Source: Hygrocybe punicea (Eukaryota; Basidiomycota; Agaricomycetes; Agaricales; Hygrophoraceae). Taken from it: DNA of 64,000 nucleotides. The position numbers and the translations under genes are program-made. Positions 21,157 through 33,357 of this stretch are shown here, one piece after another (positions within the stretch are counted from its first letter, which is position 1; each line of letters starts with the position of its first letter). The stretch spans positions 7,229,508 through 7,293,507 of the forward strand of contig OY744464.1 in assembly GCA_963556145.1 (NCBI GenBank), written 5' to 3'. The notes below the pieces were generated by a model. The model did no database searches, was not told the origin of the DNA, and saw nothing but the letters and a program-made list of their open reading frames with translations.

Positions 21157-23749
21157 ATGCCGTCGACCTTCAAAACCTTCATCCTCGACAACTTTGTAAT
21201 CACCTCCCCAAATGCGGGTCCCTTAGCTGCCTTCCCCAGTTACCACAATTTCGACTGTGATGATCCAGGGCCAGAGTGGACCTATACAACGAATTGGGCA
21301 CGCAATGATCTTCCACAGCTCCCATTTGTGCCCCGTTCGATATGATGGGATCACCCATTAATACAGCGTCTAGTCTGTGATTACAAGTCGCTATCTATCG
21401 AACGCGTCCGTGGTGGGTTCCAATTATCAGCTGCTACCCGAGAAAAATGGCACGATCTCGAAACCTCTCTCTATGTGGTTGCTCGGGAATTACTGGGAAA
21501 AGCCCCGGGTGCCTTTTTTCCACTTGAATACAGATGTTTCCCCGTCCCTCACACATATGGCTACCTCCGCATTCATACATGTGAACACTCAGCCCGAAAG
21601 TGTGCCATGAAGTCCCGAGATGCTTTCATACCGTTGATGGGACTGTGTTCGATGGCCATCTCATTTTTCACAGCCAGCTATATCCCATATGGCGACGACC
21701 CCAACTGGGTGAAGATACTCACTAGCGAAACCAAGGTCCACCCAGAGTGGGTCCAGCAACTGCGGGATTCACCGATCGCCGACTTCACCGACAGCATTCC
21801 GAGAGTAGGCGTGGTCATTGACGTGCATCAATGCAAATGGTTGGCACAAATCCCAAGACTCGTCAGAGTCGATATCCCTATCCGGTTCATATGGAGCACC
21901 CTCGACAAGCCCCTACGCGTATCACCCAAACCCGAGGTGGCAAACTACTTACCCAATAATGCACAAGTCCAGGCTGCCTGCCAGCAGTGGCAGTTGGAGC
22001 AGTTGTCTCCGCCACCACCTAGCCCTACCACTGATGTAACATCCTCCAAGAAGTTCCCTAAGCCAAACCCAGGCTCTCGCCAGAAACTTGGAGAAACTTG
22101 GCAGGAATTCTTTGTTCGACAAGCAGTATGCCACGAGAAAATTGCTGCCATGGAGACTGCACAAGAAACAGCCGCTCGCTTGGCTCGTCAGAAGGAAGGT
22201 GAACGCTTTCGCGCACCGGGGAAGAGAGGGGCTGCTGTCTTCCGCTGGCTGGAAATGGATGGCTTTCGCCTCAGAACGAGAGTCAATTTCAGAGAGATAG
22301 AAGATCTGTGGGAAGAAAAGCTGCCGGAACATATGCGATATAATGCCTTTGATAGGGAATGGGACGTCTGTACCGAATTTAACCCCGACGCGCCAGACAA
22401 CGAAGACCCATTCGGTAACGACGACTATGACGGTGAATATGACGATCCCACCTTGGAAGAAGGTGAGGCAAGGCAACCTGCTGATCAAATCAATAGCCAA
22501 ACAATACCTGCGGGTCCACTTCCTGCGGAACACTGGCAGTGAGATGTGCTGTCCATTCATGGTGTTGGCGATCGCCACACGGATGCCGCTGCTCCTAAAT
22601 TTACGACTACCCTTGACTGCCGTCTTTATGATCGCTTTGGATTCGATTGGGATGACACCGCCTATGCTGACGGTCCTACGCCATCAAATACCGAATGGGA
22701 CCGGACCCTTAATATTTTGCAGGACCCTCACCCTCAAGTGGCTACTAAATACAAGGGCCCAATCTTCGACTTCGTCGCACGTCTGATTGATGGACCAGTG
22801 GACAGGTTATCAGCTATGCCATGGGATCTCAGTTCGTCGAGCCTTTTTCCATTGCGTGAACGACAGGAACATTATCTGACAATTGAGCGGAGGGAGATGA
22901 TGAACAATAGAGATCAAAAAATATATTTTGTCGGGTCCACGAGGGCTACTGCGAATATTGATTGGCTGCTTACAGTAGATAGTCCGGTCACCGCTCTGCA
23001 ATGCCTCCGATCGTGTAGGGATATCACAGAAGCTGTTCGGTATCTTGTGGAACGCGGAATCCCCTTCAATACCCTCAATCCTTGCCCTGCCTTTTCACAC
23101 CCACCTCCATCGACAGGCCCTCCACCACCCCCCATATCTCTCGGTGTGCGTGCAGTTGGCTACCAGCCTGATGCTGCTGATTATGCCGCTTATGAAGTGG
23201 CTCGAGACCATTTTCTACGTTCTCCACATGCACATGAAGCAATCCTCAAGGGTGGTATTGTCTGGCGCCTCGCGATGGAATTCGTTGGCCCTGGACAGGT
23301 TCTTACTGGCCCCTCTAGTGCAGCCTTCTCTCGTGGGCAAGTCTTCCATTTTGCAGATGGCGCTACTTTCTGTGACGATCACCTCGGTGAAGATGAGCTT
23401 GACCTTATATGTGGCGTATATAGGGTGTATACTGGTGGGTACCCTCTCTGGATTCGTCAGCCATGCGTTAAGTCAACGTGATGTAGGATCGAACCAACAG
23501 GTCTCCCATCTTTCCTGGTGGCCAAAGCACTCAACTTGGCAGAAGAGCCTTTTCAATGTTGGCCACTGGACTCCTGCTGCCGAGGACTGGTTTCAGAAAC
23601 GTCTCGAACTCATCCAGCAGAACAAGGCCCCATGTCGGACTGCTGGAAAGTGGTATGAATCTCTTCCGAGGCATGGAAGGTCACTGCGTTTGGCTCAGAA
23701 GATACATGAAGTAGCGGGCCGGTTCATAGAAGGCGAGACATTTCCGTAG
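21157..23749 (+). pseudogene. Unknown agaricomycete-specific large protein, two in-frame TGA codons
   Basis: I know this protein type only as an uncharacterised agaricomycete family. One intron (23435-23486, 52 nt) joins 21157-23434 to 23487-23749 in phase, giving 847 codons including the final stop. The frame is otherwise open but has TGA at codon 63 (21343-21345) and codon 462 (22540-22542). Visible parts: MPSTFKTFILDNFVITSPNA, WHDLETSLYVVARELLGKAP, EYRCFPVPHTYGYLRIH, RDAFIPLMGLCSMAISF, VGVVIDVHQCKWLAQI, KLGETWQEFFVRQAVCHEKI, KRGAAVFRWLEM, an acidic stretch, then GFDWDDTAYADG, SLGVRAVGYQPDAADYA and a C-terminal SWWPKHSTW...VGHWTPAAEDWFQKRL. Both stops could be decayed CGA codons. Without them a protein of 846 residues would result; as read, only fragments. 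Five palindromes lie upstream. Confidence 0.75.
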
Positions 23750-23870
23750 TTTGTTGGTCTCGTTTCATTGTTTTTCCTTGTATCGTGTACATTTGTCTTA
23801 CCATCCATGTCGACCACATTATTTACGTGATGTTCTTGTGTCCCTTCGTTTCATAATAAAATTTATATTT

Positions 23871-26800
23871 CTACTGAAGTTTTTCTGTAAGAGACTGAAT
23901 GAATGAGTTGACATCTTCTGGGAGCTGCATCTGTGCATCATCGTAAGTCTCCAACTCATGAAGCTCCTGACCCCAATCCAGACCATCCGTAAAATTGAGA
24001 CCTCTTCCCTGCCGAATGGAATACTTCAAAAGTTGAAGGGCTTCCATTAATTCAGGTGAAATGCGATTCCGTCGTGCAGTCATAGTTTCCTTGCTTGACG
24101 AAAACACTCTTTCACAAGGCACTGCCAAAGCTTGTATCGGTAAAATGTCCATGGCGAGAGAAAAAATTCTCAGATAGCGAAGTTGATTTTCCTTGTCCAA
24201 CTATGTTTAGCATGAAATGGATACATCTGTCATCGGCCTCACATACCTGCCAGTATGTCAGACTCTTTGTTGTTGGCTGTGTATCGCGAAGGTAAGCTGC
24301 GGCCTCGACTTCTATTGCCCGTTGCACAACTGAGTGACCTCAAATACGGTTGAGGCCGAGGATGTCTCTCGCAGTGGGACGTGGCAGGACTGCAGGTGGT
24401 TCTGCATTTACTACAGGGCCCTCGGTTCCAGTAGTAGGGTCATACGGGCGAAGCTATGTAAGATAGAGTAATTCAGGTGATAAAAGCGGAAATATTATTG
24501 GTACATACGGCATTAATAAATAAATCTTTGGCCCAATCAACTCGCTCTGGCATGTACTCCTCGAGCCACGTCAATTTGATGGATGGATCTAGAACTGGAA
24601 AAAAACCGTCAGCAAAAGCAAAAAATTAGTTAGATACAGACTCATGGCCAGTGTGTAAGCAGGGACCATGTCCGTTCGGCTACTATATAATTCAAGTTTG
24701 TCGATCCCCTTCTGGAAGATTTCAGAAGTTTCCGGATTCTGCTCTTGATGTACTTTCCAGACATTGAGCATTGCTTCAAATGCAGGTACGGCGTGACATA
24801 ATGTTGGAGTCTTCTCATGTGATAACATTTGTTGGAAGGCATGTGGAATCTGACAATGATAATACATTATATAGAAAAGGAACAATCAAATACACTCACC
24901 TGGAGAATAGATTGAAATTTTCGAAGAGCGTTCCAGTCGGAATCACGGAGCTGGAACTTGTGCAGTTCAGAAAATTCCCGGCTTTCGAGGAAGGTGTCAA
25001 GAACCTAGATAACCACGTCAAATATTGGCCACGAAATAAAAAATAAAAAATACCTCTTGAAGATCAATGGCTCGTTCAATCATGAGTAATGTTGAAGACC
25101 ACCTCACTTCCATGTCACGCAGAAGCTGAAGTTCCTTCTGCTCTAATCTCTCAAACAAGGATGAAAAATACTGTCGGCGCAGAGAAGATGATCGGATCTA
25201 GTATAAATTAATGTTTTCGCATCAAAAGGTAAGTTGCTGCACAAGATAGCAAGAGAGAGACATACTGCACGAATGAGAGATCGGACAGTTGCAATTGGAT
25301 CTCGGTCAATCCCTTCCAAGAAGTTTGCAGGGTAAAAGTCGTCAGCGGTTTCAGCCACATAGTCAAGATTGGTGATTGCCGCTAGCACAGCCTTGCAAGC
25401 AAGGTTGACGATGTGGGGGAAACATCTGGAGGTAAAGAGTATTAGTACTTATGGTGCAGCAACAAAATCATGTCACCTACCTAATTCGACACTCAATTTT
25501 GTCAAATTTGATTTTCTGTCGCCGAAGTTCACGCTCTAATATGGCCATGAACGTATCATTGTTTGAGGCATTGTCGAGGGTAATCCATCCAATCTGAGAG
25601 GATGAGGGTCAACGAGAATACGAAGAAACTTTGAATATTGAATATCTTGTAAGTAATCATAAGCCGATCAGTAACGTATATGAATACATGGGCGAGATGC
25701 TCGCCATCATGTCGCCCAGGAACACGATGAAATCCCACCAAGTCGGAACGTAATCTGAGAATGTGTTGACGGCCAGTGGGGGTTTCTTCAGTATGCGATT
25801 GGATCCAATGAGCCGTGATAGCCATGAAAGGAGAACGATTCGGATCGGACCACATATCCATTGTGAATGAAATCTTCCCTAATGAGTGCTGTTCCTTTAT
25901 TAACAAGAATAGTCAAAATGCAGGTAGCAGCCGCTCTGACCTGCATGTCTTTACTTAGTTGATCTAAATGTTCTTGAAGCGTCTCTTCAATGCGTTTACG
26001 GATTGTAGTCCTGCCAGGAATATCCGACTCCCGAAGTTCTTCTCGAAGCATGAGGAAAATTGCCCACAGATGCGGTGATTCGACAACATTGATTGACTAA
26101 AATAATGATATCTCATCAATACAGGAATATAAAACAATCGAAAAATATACCTGATCATCGCCGACAATGAACTCGATGATTGCGTCAACGAAAGCTTCCC
26201 TCGAGTACGATGTGCGTTCTTGCGGCATCTGTCCCATTGGTTGCCCTTTACCCTTTCGATATCCATCCAGGGCAGCCTGGGCACTCTTTGCCTTTATCTT
26301 GATGCCCAACTCGTCACAACCAGACACCCAAACATTCATGTGTTCCTCTATCAAGTGACGGCGAATAGTCCCGGTGGATGTCTTGACACTAAATTTGGTA
26401 ATCTTATAGCTTGGATTTGTTGCATGGATATTTCTATTTAAGTCATTCAGCATCATATAATAACTAGGATGTGGAAACACATACCCGCAGAACATGCAAC
26501 TATACTGGTTTCCCATCTTTTCGAAGAAAGTCCACACGTCCGATGCGATGTGACGAGACTTGTTGCCTGCAGGACCATTCATTCGCGATGAACGAGTTGC
26601 CGGATTTGCTGCAGGTGGCCGTGGGTTATGGTTGGATTCTGACCCACTAGACTTAGAGCTGGACGTTGACACCGGCGACACCGGCGACGTTGGTGAGGAC
26701 GTGGACGTAGCAGTTGCTAGGTCAAAGAGTGGGAGTGAAGGTTCCTGTGAAGTCGAGGCTTGTGGAGGTGAAAGTGAGGTGAAGGGACCATCACTGGGAG

Positions 26801-27275
26801 AACTCGATGGTAATCGGAATGTGACTTGTCGAATGGGTATGATTGGGCTGCCAGAAGAGAATAAGTTGGGTGGGTTGCGAGAAGAAGCTGCGACAGGCGT
26901 CTTCCTTTGTTGACGACGACGGCGTGAGCAAGGAGATGGTGTAAATAGAATATCGACAGCTGCTGCTGCGTTGTTTGGGTCATTAGCTTTTGCAGAAAGA
27001 ACCCTTCGCCGAGCACGGTCCAATATCGCAGGCCCCACCTGTCGAATCGGTGTAATGGCTGGGTTGGTAGGTCTTGATAGAAAGCCGGGACCAAAGGGAT
27101 CGTCGATGTCTACTTCAACGGCCTTGCCCTTACCTTTGTCTCGATGGATCGGTTCAGGAGTTGGAGTGGACGGTTGAGGTACTGGATATGTATGAGAATG
27201 TCAGCACCGTATATGAGTGGGTTTAAAAGTGAAATATCTACCTTGAATTCGGAAGGATGTTTGAAGCGCGCCATT
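23871..27275 (-). CDS. hAT-family transposase with BED zinc finger (probably damaged)
   Basis: DNA cut-and-paste transposase. Its 3' end faces the previous gene's end 121 bp away. Main exon from about 27180 carries a Pro/Ser-rich leader, then a BED-type finger: SDVWTFFEKMG, CMFCGY, and H in TIRRHLIEEHMNVW. Later exons give GKISFTMDMWSDPNRSPFMA (catalytic-core start), IGWITLDNASNNDTFMAILE-like text near 25570, CFPHIVNLACKAVLAAITN, EVRWSSTLLMIERAIDL and the C-terminal hAT dimerisation block (YLRIFSLAMDILPIQALAVP, CERVFSSSKETMTARRNRIS, LMEALQLLKYS). About ten short introns interrupt it. A possible short first exon (MARFKHPSEFK, from 27275) does not hold phase, so the start is open. An in-frame TGA at about 24342 after GLNRI suggests the gene is dead or has an unseen intron there. 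Confidence 0.8.
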
Positions 27276-27299
27276 TGCAAAGGCAGTCGTCTTGGACTT

Positions 27300-28600
27300 T
27301 TTGGCTCCACGTCAAGGAGGCATATTGGTCTAAAGAGTTATGCAAAGTTCAGTCGAATATATGATGACTGACATGAATTTCAATTTAACGGACCTCCAGA
27401 CACGATAGCTTTCCAAGGGTGTAACCGATCTCAATCAAGATGTATTGCAACTTGTGTGCATGCTGTATGACTATTGTCCTGCCATGAACGCTACTAACAA
27501 TTACATTTCTCCTGTACAACGTGGTGAATAAGTTGAAGATGCAGACGTAACCGGGTGAGTTTGATGGTGGATGTATGAAATACACATGAAATACAAATTA
27601 TTGGTAAAAGTACAATAGAAAAAATATGAACGTCTCAGTAGTGGCAAAGGGAAAAAAACGTGGAGATTAAAAAAACACGGTGCTAAGCAAAACAGCATGC
27701 AGACACATGTATCGAGGGTGTGGTCTTGATCTGTTCCTTGTGTCAAACGGGCAGATCCTGGTGCAAGATATGAATAGGATGACAACCCATTGCAAAGAGG
27801 GGGATAAGTCAACGTACCCAGAGCCGGGGAAGCAAAGAGTAGGGGGAAGACGACGCCAGCCATAGCAAAATGGCAGATAAGAACCTCAGTGTCGGCATCG
27901 GCAGATAACACAACCAGGAAGGAACATCTCCCTATGATTCAATCAAGGGGAGATGAAGAGAAAAGACTTAGAATGGCGCTCAACAGTAACTCGATCATGT
28001 GACCGTGAGACTTGAGCTTCACCATACCGTGACCGTAAGAGCCTTATGTTCTTCTCAACCATCTTTGCCAGTGCCGAGCACCAGCAAAGACTTGTCCCTG
28101 TCGCTTTCTACCATCTTTGCCAGTGCTGAGCACCACAAAGTCTCGTCCCTGTTGTCTCTGCGTCTCCCTGTCTTCGGCCTTCATCATCTTATTTTCTGGT
28201 CCATATTTCACGTCCTTCCATCTGTTTCACTAGTGCTGGGCACTCAAACTTTTCACAAGTCATCGCCTTTTCCTATCCCCCTGTGTACTGGGGGTGTCTC
28301 GACATCTTCTACCTGTGGTCTCTCTCATAATACTTGCAATGATTTGCGTGTTGCACTTGGTGATTTCGTGTCAGCCTGCATGTAGCAACATCCTCACATT
28401 CTCCCTGTAGACAACTCGGTTGAGGGCATCAGCGGAATATATTGGACATTTGCCCTGGACTATCCGTTCTTTCAAGGTGAGTCAGTCGAACCCTGCATTG
28501 CAAAAAATGATGTCTAATTTTGATGGGACTAGCCTACTCTCCCACCTGCAAGGACCATTCTCTCCTTCGTGGTGGAACATGATTTTGTCAAACAAATTTT
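27300..28600. other. Spacer without a recognised gene
   Basis: A 136-codon minus-strand frame (27911-27501) shows no known domain and looks like chance. 28060-28150 holds two copies of CCATCTTTGCCAGTGC about 55 bp apart. Nothing else can be supported. Confidence 0.4.
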
Positions 28601-29310
28601 GTCCTGGTGCGAGTATTCGGAGTCGAGGATGTAATCATGATGGCAGTCAACAATCTCGGTGAGAGCAGTTATATTTCTCGAATAGCAATAATTATTCTGA
28701 TTTCTTTCATCTTATGGTTCTCTTGCACGCTCCAAGGCTATCGACATGGCATTGGAGACAACAATTTAGCCCTTGCCATGTACAACCTCTGCTCGACAAT
28801 GGATCCCCTTTGGAACTCTTTGATGGTTGGAGGGTTTAAAGATAGCGGTAAACTATCACTCATCGATTCCTTAGCTGGCGAACTCGGTCTTGATATCTAT
28901 GTCGTCAGCCTTTCTTGAAGCTGAATCCTAGCATAAGTACTGCATAAGTGATAATACTTTGACGACGTTAATGGGATATGTTTCAATCAGGCAAGTCGCT
29001 TTCTCGCATGGCTATACATTTACGTGCTCCATCAGTCGTGACATTATGTCCACCTATGAACGCAACTGAAACTACTCACACTTCAAGGCTACGTCTGTGT
29101 GGACTCTTAAACAGCCTCGATGGTGTCACTGCTGCTGAAGTCAGGTATGTCGACCCTCCAAATAAAATAAAATAAAATAAAAGTAAAAATTAGGAGACAT
29201 AATTTTGCTGCCTCTTATTTGCTACAACGAACCACATCGAGTGTCTGGATCCAGCGAAACCGGACATTTGGGTCAACAGAACGAACGCAAGCCAAGAGTG
29301 TCTTCAAATG
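28600..29310 (+). pseudogene. BCS1-like AAA ATPase, decayed fragment
   Basis: BCS1-type proteins are AAA ATPases; the true mitochondrial BCS1 inserts the Rieske protein, but agaricomycetes carry many divergent copies. Fragments in different frames follow the family order: GGFKDSGKLSLIDSLAGELG then LDIYVVSLS (28810-28915; the Walker A GVPGSGKTS is degraded), DNTLTTLMGYV (about 28950), LRLCGLLNSLDGVTAAE (29085-29140; pore and second-region-of-homology side), and TTNHIECLDPAKPDIWVNR (about 29228-29285, where PAL.RPGR is expected). Stops and frameshifts lie between. No intact N-terminal BCS1 domain is seen. Clearly non-functional. Confidence 0.75.
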
Positions 29311-29651
29311 GCTTCCCTTACAAACCCTCTCGCATCTCAGTAACGCCTGAAGCATTGACAATGTGAGCTTCTTTCTATAGGTCAGATTTAATGGCTCAAT
29401 GTTTCATCTCTTCAGTATCAAATGGTGACTGTTACAAGTTACGATACGACATGGTTGTTCATCAAGGTAATTGAGACTATGTAGATGCAATAATTATTCA
29501 GTATTATTATATTTTACACCAAAATCTATCCTTCATTAGCACAGCAGTCGTCTGGTGATGTTTTGAGCCTTGGGCAATGCCAGAAAACCAGTTGCGAGCC
29601 AGCAAACACTCCGGAAACCTCGAAATCATTATATTTCCTAATTTGGAAATT
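29311..29651. other. Spacer, no gene seen
   Basis: AT-rich with no coding pattern. An AATAAAATAAAA microsatellite lies slightly upstream at 29160-29185. Confidence 0.4.
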
Positions 29652-29972
29652 TTGTAACGGCTCAAAACGGCTAGCCACGGCTAAGCCGAGGTTTAACCGT
29701 TAGCCGTAGCAACGGCTCGGCTCGGCTAATCATCAGCTCGGCTCAATCGGCTAACGGTTTCGGACCGAGCCGTGGCAACACTAAGTGAAACAAAAGGCTT
29801 GATGTTATTGAAAAGGTATAAGTCTCATTTGCCTTCATACCTTCAGATGAATTTGAGCACAAGTATTGTAGTTTATGTCTGAATACTGTTACAATACCAT
29901 GTTGAATGTTATGGTAATGATATTTAGTATACTTGTCAAGTACTTTCAAGATACTGTGTGATATGGTATGCT
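29652..29972 (-). repeat. Composite repeat (family G plus the 180-bp repeat), hairpin-free copy
   Basis: In reverse complement this reads the 19857-20036 repeat joined directly to a family G repeat (GTTTCACT then TAGTGTTGCCACGGCTCGG). The 457-bp hairpin present at 20037-20493 is missing. 29973-30297 shows no gene. Confidence 0.8.
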
Positions 29973-30297
29973 ACTGTGCACCCTGTGTTGCAGCACATTC
30001 CTGCAACAAAGGATTATTCTGCTGGAACGGTCCTGGAGAACCGCTTAGTCAATCGCTCATTCGAAGCTGACCTTGAGATTCCGAGGTCTGGGTCATAACT
30101 TGTTATAAAAAAAAGATGGAAACAAAGTGGGAGAATCAAGTTCACAGCAGACAAGGAATGAAAGGTCTGCATCAGCAAATCGAGTCACTCAGCTGGCCAA
30201 ATGATTGTTACCCGGATAATGTACCCCATCAGTCACTATAGGAATAGATTTTAACCCTCGAGCCCGATGATCAAGTTATTGTTGGAACGGGGTGGTC

Positions 30298-30842
30298 GGT
30301 ACTGCCCACAATGCTGTGACGGGGATGCATAGCCGTAGAAGATGGAAGCTTGAGTAAGGGAGCCTGTGAAACTTCATGTTACAAATTTCACTGTTGACTG
30401 CAGAAGTTTCCCGAAATAGCACGATCAACACTAGCGAGTTGCTTGAGTTGCAACTTGCAAGCCTTTCTCTTGCTGGGAACAATCCAGAGTTGGGCTTTGC
30501 GACTTCTCAGATCTGCATCAGATGTCAGGCCCGGGTATACAGCACATCCAGGTCTAAATTACATCCAGATATAATATTAATGGTTGCCTGGTCCTCCCCA
30601 GCGCTGTGCTGGTCCCCACCACCACTACATGGCCCCATGTTGTTCCTAGGGGGATGACACCGTTCTACGCTCCCCCTCGTGCCCATCAGCATGGCCAATA
30701 CGACCGCTAACATGCCACCATCGCATAGCCCTCTATTGGCTTCATCAGCGACTTTGCCCATTTTCAGGGCTGCCTGTCGTCGTTGTCATGTCCCTTGATG
30801 CCAGACCTGCGCTAATTATTTTAGCATATATGCGTGGTCAAA
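30298..30842 (+). repeat. Direct duplication around the Harbinger element, left copy
   Basis: Shares long blocks with 35905-36428 in the same orientation: AATGCTGTGACGGGGA, GAAGATGGAAGCTTGAGT, AATCCAGAGTTGGGCTTTGC, GACACCGTTCTACGCTCCCC and CTCTATTGGCTTCATCAG. Small indels separate them. Not recognised as an LTR; possibly a segmental duplication or two copies of one repeat. Confidence 0.8.
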
Positions 30843-31348
30843 AGAACAGGACCCCTGAATGTCCCGGTAAAGGCTAGATTTTTTTTTGCCTGTTTTCGAG
30901 GTTCCATGTCCGGACAAAGTTTTGGATTTTCATGTCCGGATGGTACGCTAGCCTCCCACCAAGGCCGTTTCATGTCCGGATGGCGCGGTGGCCTGATGTT
31001 TTCCCCCAAACGCTACACTTGCAGGCCAACGTAGGAGAGGCCGGATATGCTCGTGGATTCTGTAACAGTGGCATGCTTCCTATTCTTGCTGCCAGTTTTG
31101 GAGTAGAGGGCGATCACTAATATGACAATGAATAAAGAAAAGCTTGCACTGATAAGATTGGTACGCGCATATGATCCAGGCCTTGTCGTCTTTGAAGACG
31201 GACACAAATCATCACATTTGATAGGCCTGAGAGCAGCAACGTGACCATCGGAGACCGCATCCTGGTACCACACTTTAGCTTGCATGAACGACGTCCGATA
31301 ATACTGTAGCTGTCCAACCTGCCTGCGCACCCATGTCCGGATATTACA
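30843..31348. other. Unassigned stretch with repeated ATGTCCGGA motif
   Basis: TCATGTCCGGATGG-like sequence occurs at about 30904, 30929, 30970 and 31333. A minus-strand frame (31345-31030, ...WYQDAVSDGHVAALRPIKCD) looks protein-like, with a hydrophobic segment FSLFIVILVIALY, but has no domain I know. Confidence 0.4.
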
Positions 31349-31400
31349 CTGTAAATTCCTTCGGAGTTCAAATGTACCATTAGAGTTTTCCATCCCAATT

Positions 31401-33229
31401 ATGGCCAGATTGCAAAAACACAAGAGGTCCTTCATCGATAACACACCTCCGTCCGAGTCCTCACCCACCAAACAGCGCCGTATGGCCCTGAACAAAGGGA
31501 AACAGAAGCAGACTGCATCTGATGTAGTCAAAGTCTTGTGGTCTGATCCATCCAGAACATCAAGACTCATTGACTGGCTAGATCAACACCCCATGGAGCG
31601 ACACATGCTTTTCTCAGATTCAGCTCAAGATGCCAGGGCTGAGGGACAGCGTCAAGATGTTGGAAAAACCCAGAAATCTACGTACCATGCAATGATTGCA
31701 CGCTTTGTTCTTACCAATGATGCAAGTCCTGAATACGTGCAGTCTTACCATGAAAACCCAGCGAAGTTCACCAAATCTGTTGCGGATCGTCTCACTACGT
31801 ATGTTTTACCTGTTCCTTCATCTTTATTTGCACTGATGTCCATTACAGTCTCAAGAAGAAATATCGCGAGAAACTTGCATTGCTTCATGCTACCGGTTCA
31901 GGCTTGACATGGGAGGAACTCATGGCAAATCCGGAAAACCAAAATCTTGGTGGTATGTATATCATCTCATTATTGGCCTCAAGTAGAAACGAATGCATTT
32001 TTTCAGCCAAGATCGAGCAAGACTTTCCATACTTTTCCTGTCTTCATGGCTATTGGCGTTCAATCCCAAGTTTTAATCCTCATGTCGTATCTTCCCATCC
32101 TGATCAGGCCCTGCATGTCGATGCCCAACAACTCCTTTTCTCCAATGCGGCAAATACTGAAACATGTGATCAATTCACCGCCATTAACACCGAATATGAA
32201 GGTGAAGAGGAACAAGATGATGCTGTCATCCATGGTCAAGAAGCCGCCATACTTCAGGCTCCCTCAATGTCAGACAATTTCTTTGGGCAGGTTATGCCGC
32301 TTCCTTTCCAATCCTCGGCTTTCCCACCACATTTCCTCGCATCAGCATCAACCCAACAACAAACTATGTTTTCTTCCAATCCACTGACTCTGCCAGCACA
32401 ATTGAGTGGCACCAGCTCACCACAACCATCTTTGTTGGCAACAGCAATGAGTCGCTCATCATCATCCCCTCACTACTCACCATACCCGAGTTCAGATTCT
32501 CACATGCCATCTCCTATTACTCCACTGAGTGTTTCACCAGCCGTGACACCTCCTCTAGCACCTGGCCCCTCTAGTGTTGCCCCACAATGTGCTGCACCTC
32601 ACACGAGTGTGCGACAGCGTGGCAGCTCAGCACCACCACATGGTCACCATTATACATCAGGTTCTTCACGACGAACTCGGGCAGAAGAGGAGCAACAGAT
32701 TAGTATTGGAAATTTTGACGAGACGTTCTTGTCCACTGTGGGTGCGATAACCCACAGGAAGGATCATGAACATGAACGAAACCAGAGGGGGCATGAACGA
32801 CGCATGAGGGAGGCAGATATCAAGCTGGAGAAAGCGAAAACAGAAAATGTCCGAATGCAAATGGAATGGGAGAAACAGCGAATAGAGCTTGAGATGAACC
32901 AAACTCGCGAGCAACAAGTGGCCCAGGAGCGACTATTGAATCTTTACATTCAGTACGAGCAGGCCCGCAATCAAAGCTCGATGCTTCCACCAAACCCATT
33001 GGGTATCCCACCACCTCTCCCACCGCCTCTTCCACCTGCCCTGCCATCCCTCCCCCTCCTGCCTGTCCTCCCGGCTTCTCTGAATTCAAGTCTGTTGTTG
33101 GTGCCTAACCAAGACACAAATGCTGGAATGTACTATCCAAATGAGCCAATATATCTTCCTCCACAGAACCCAGATGATGGTGAAGTCGCCAATACAATAT
33201 ACAACACCGGTAATGGCCATTGGGTGTGA
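31401..33229 (+). CDS. Harbinger accessory protein, SANT/Myb-like with coiled coil
   Basis: In PIF/Harbinger elements the second protein binds DNA and helps import the transposase into the nucleus. Exons 31401-31798, 31849-31952 and 32007-33229 hold phase and give 574 residues. The first ATG after the left inverted repeat is used. Residues about 35-190 form the helical domain (SDVVKVLWSDPSRTSRLIDW, TTLKKKYREKLALLHATGSG, LTWEELMANPENQ, FSCLHGYWRSIPSFNP). A Ser/Pro/Gln-rich linker follows, then a charged coiled coil (HERRMREADIKLEKAKTEN to QQVAQERLLNLYIQYEQ) and a proline-rich tail. No break seen. The role is inferred from family and position. Confidence 0.82.
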
Positions 33230-33357
33230 ATTTGTGGTAGTTCTCATGTATATCCCCCCTTTACGATGCACTATGTTCTCCCCAATAAATATTTCATTGT
33301 CACTCGAAGCATACATCAAGCATATATATAAAGGGTCATGGCATGAGAAATATAAAT

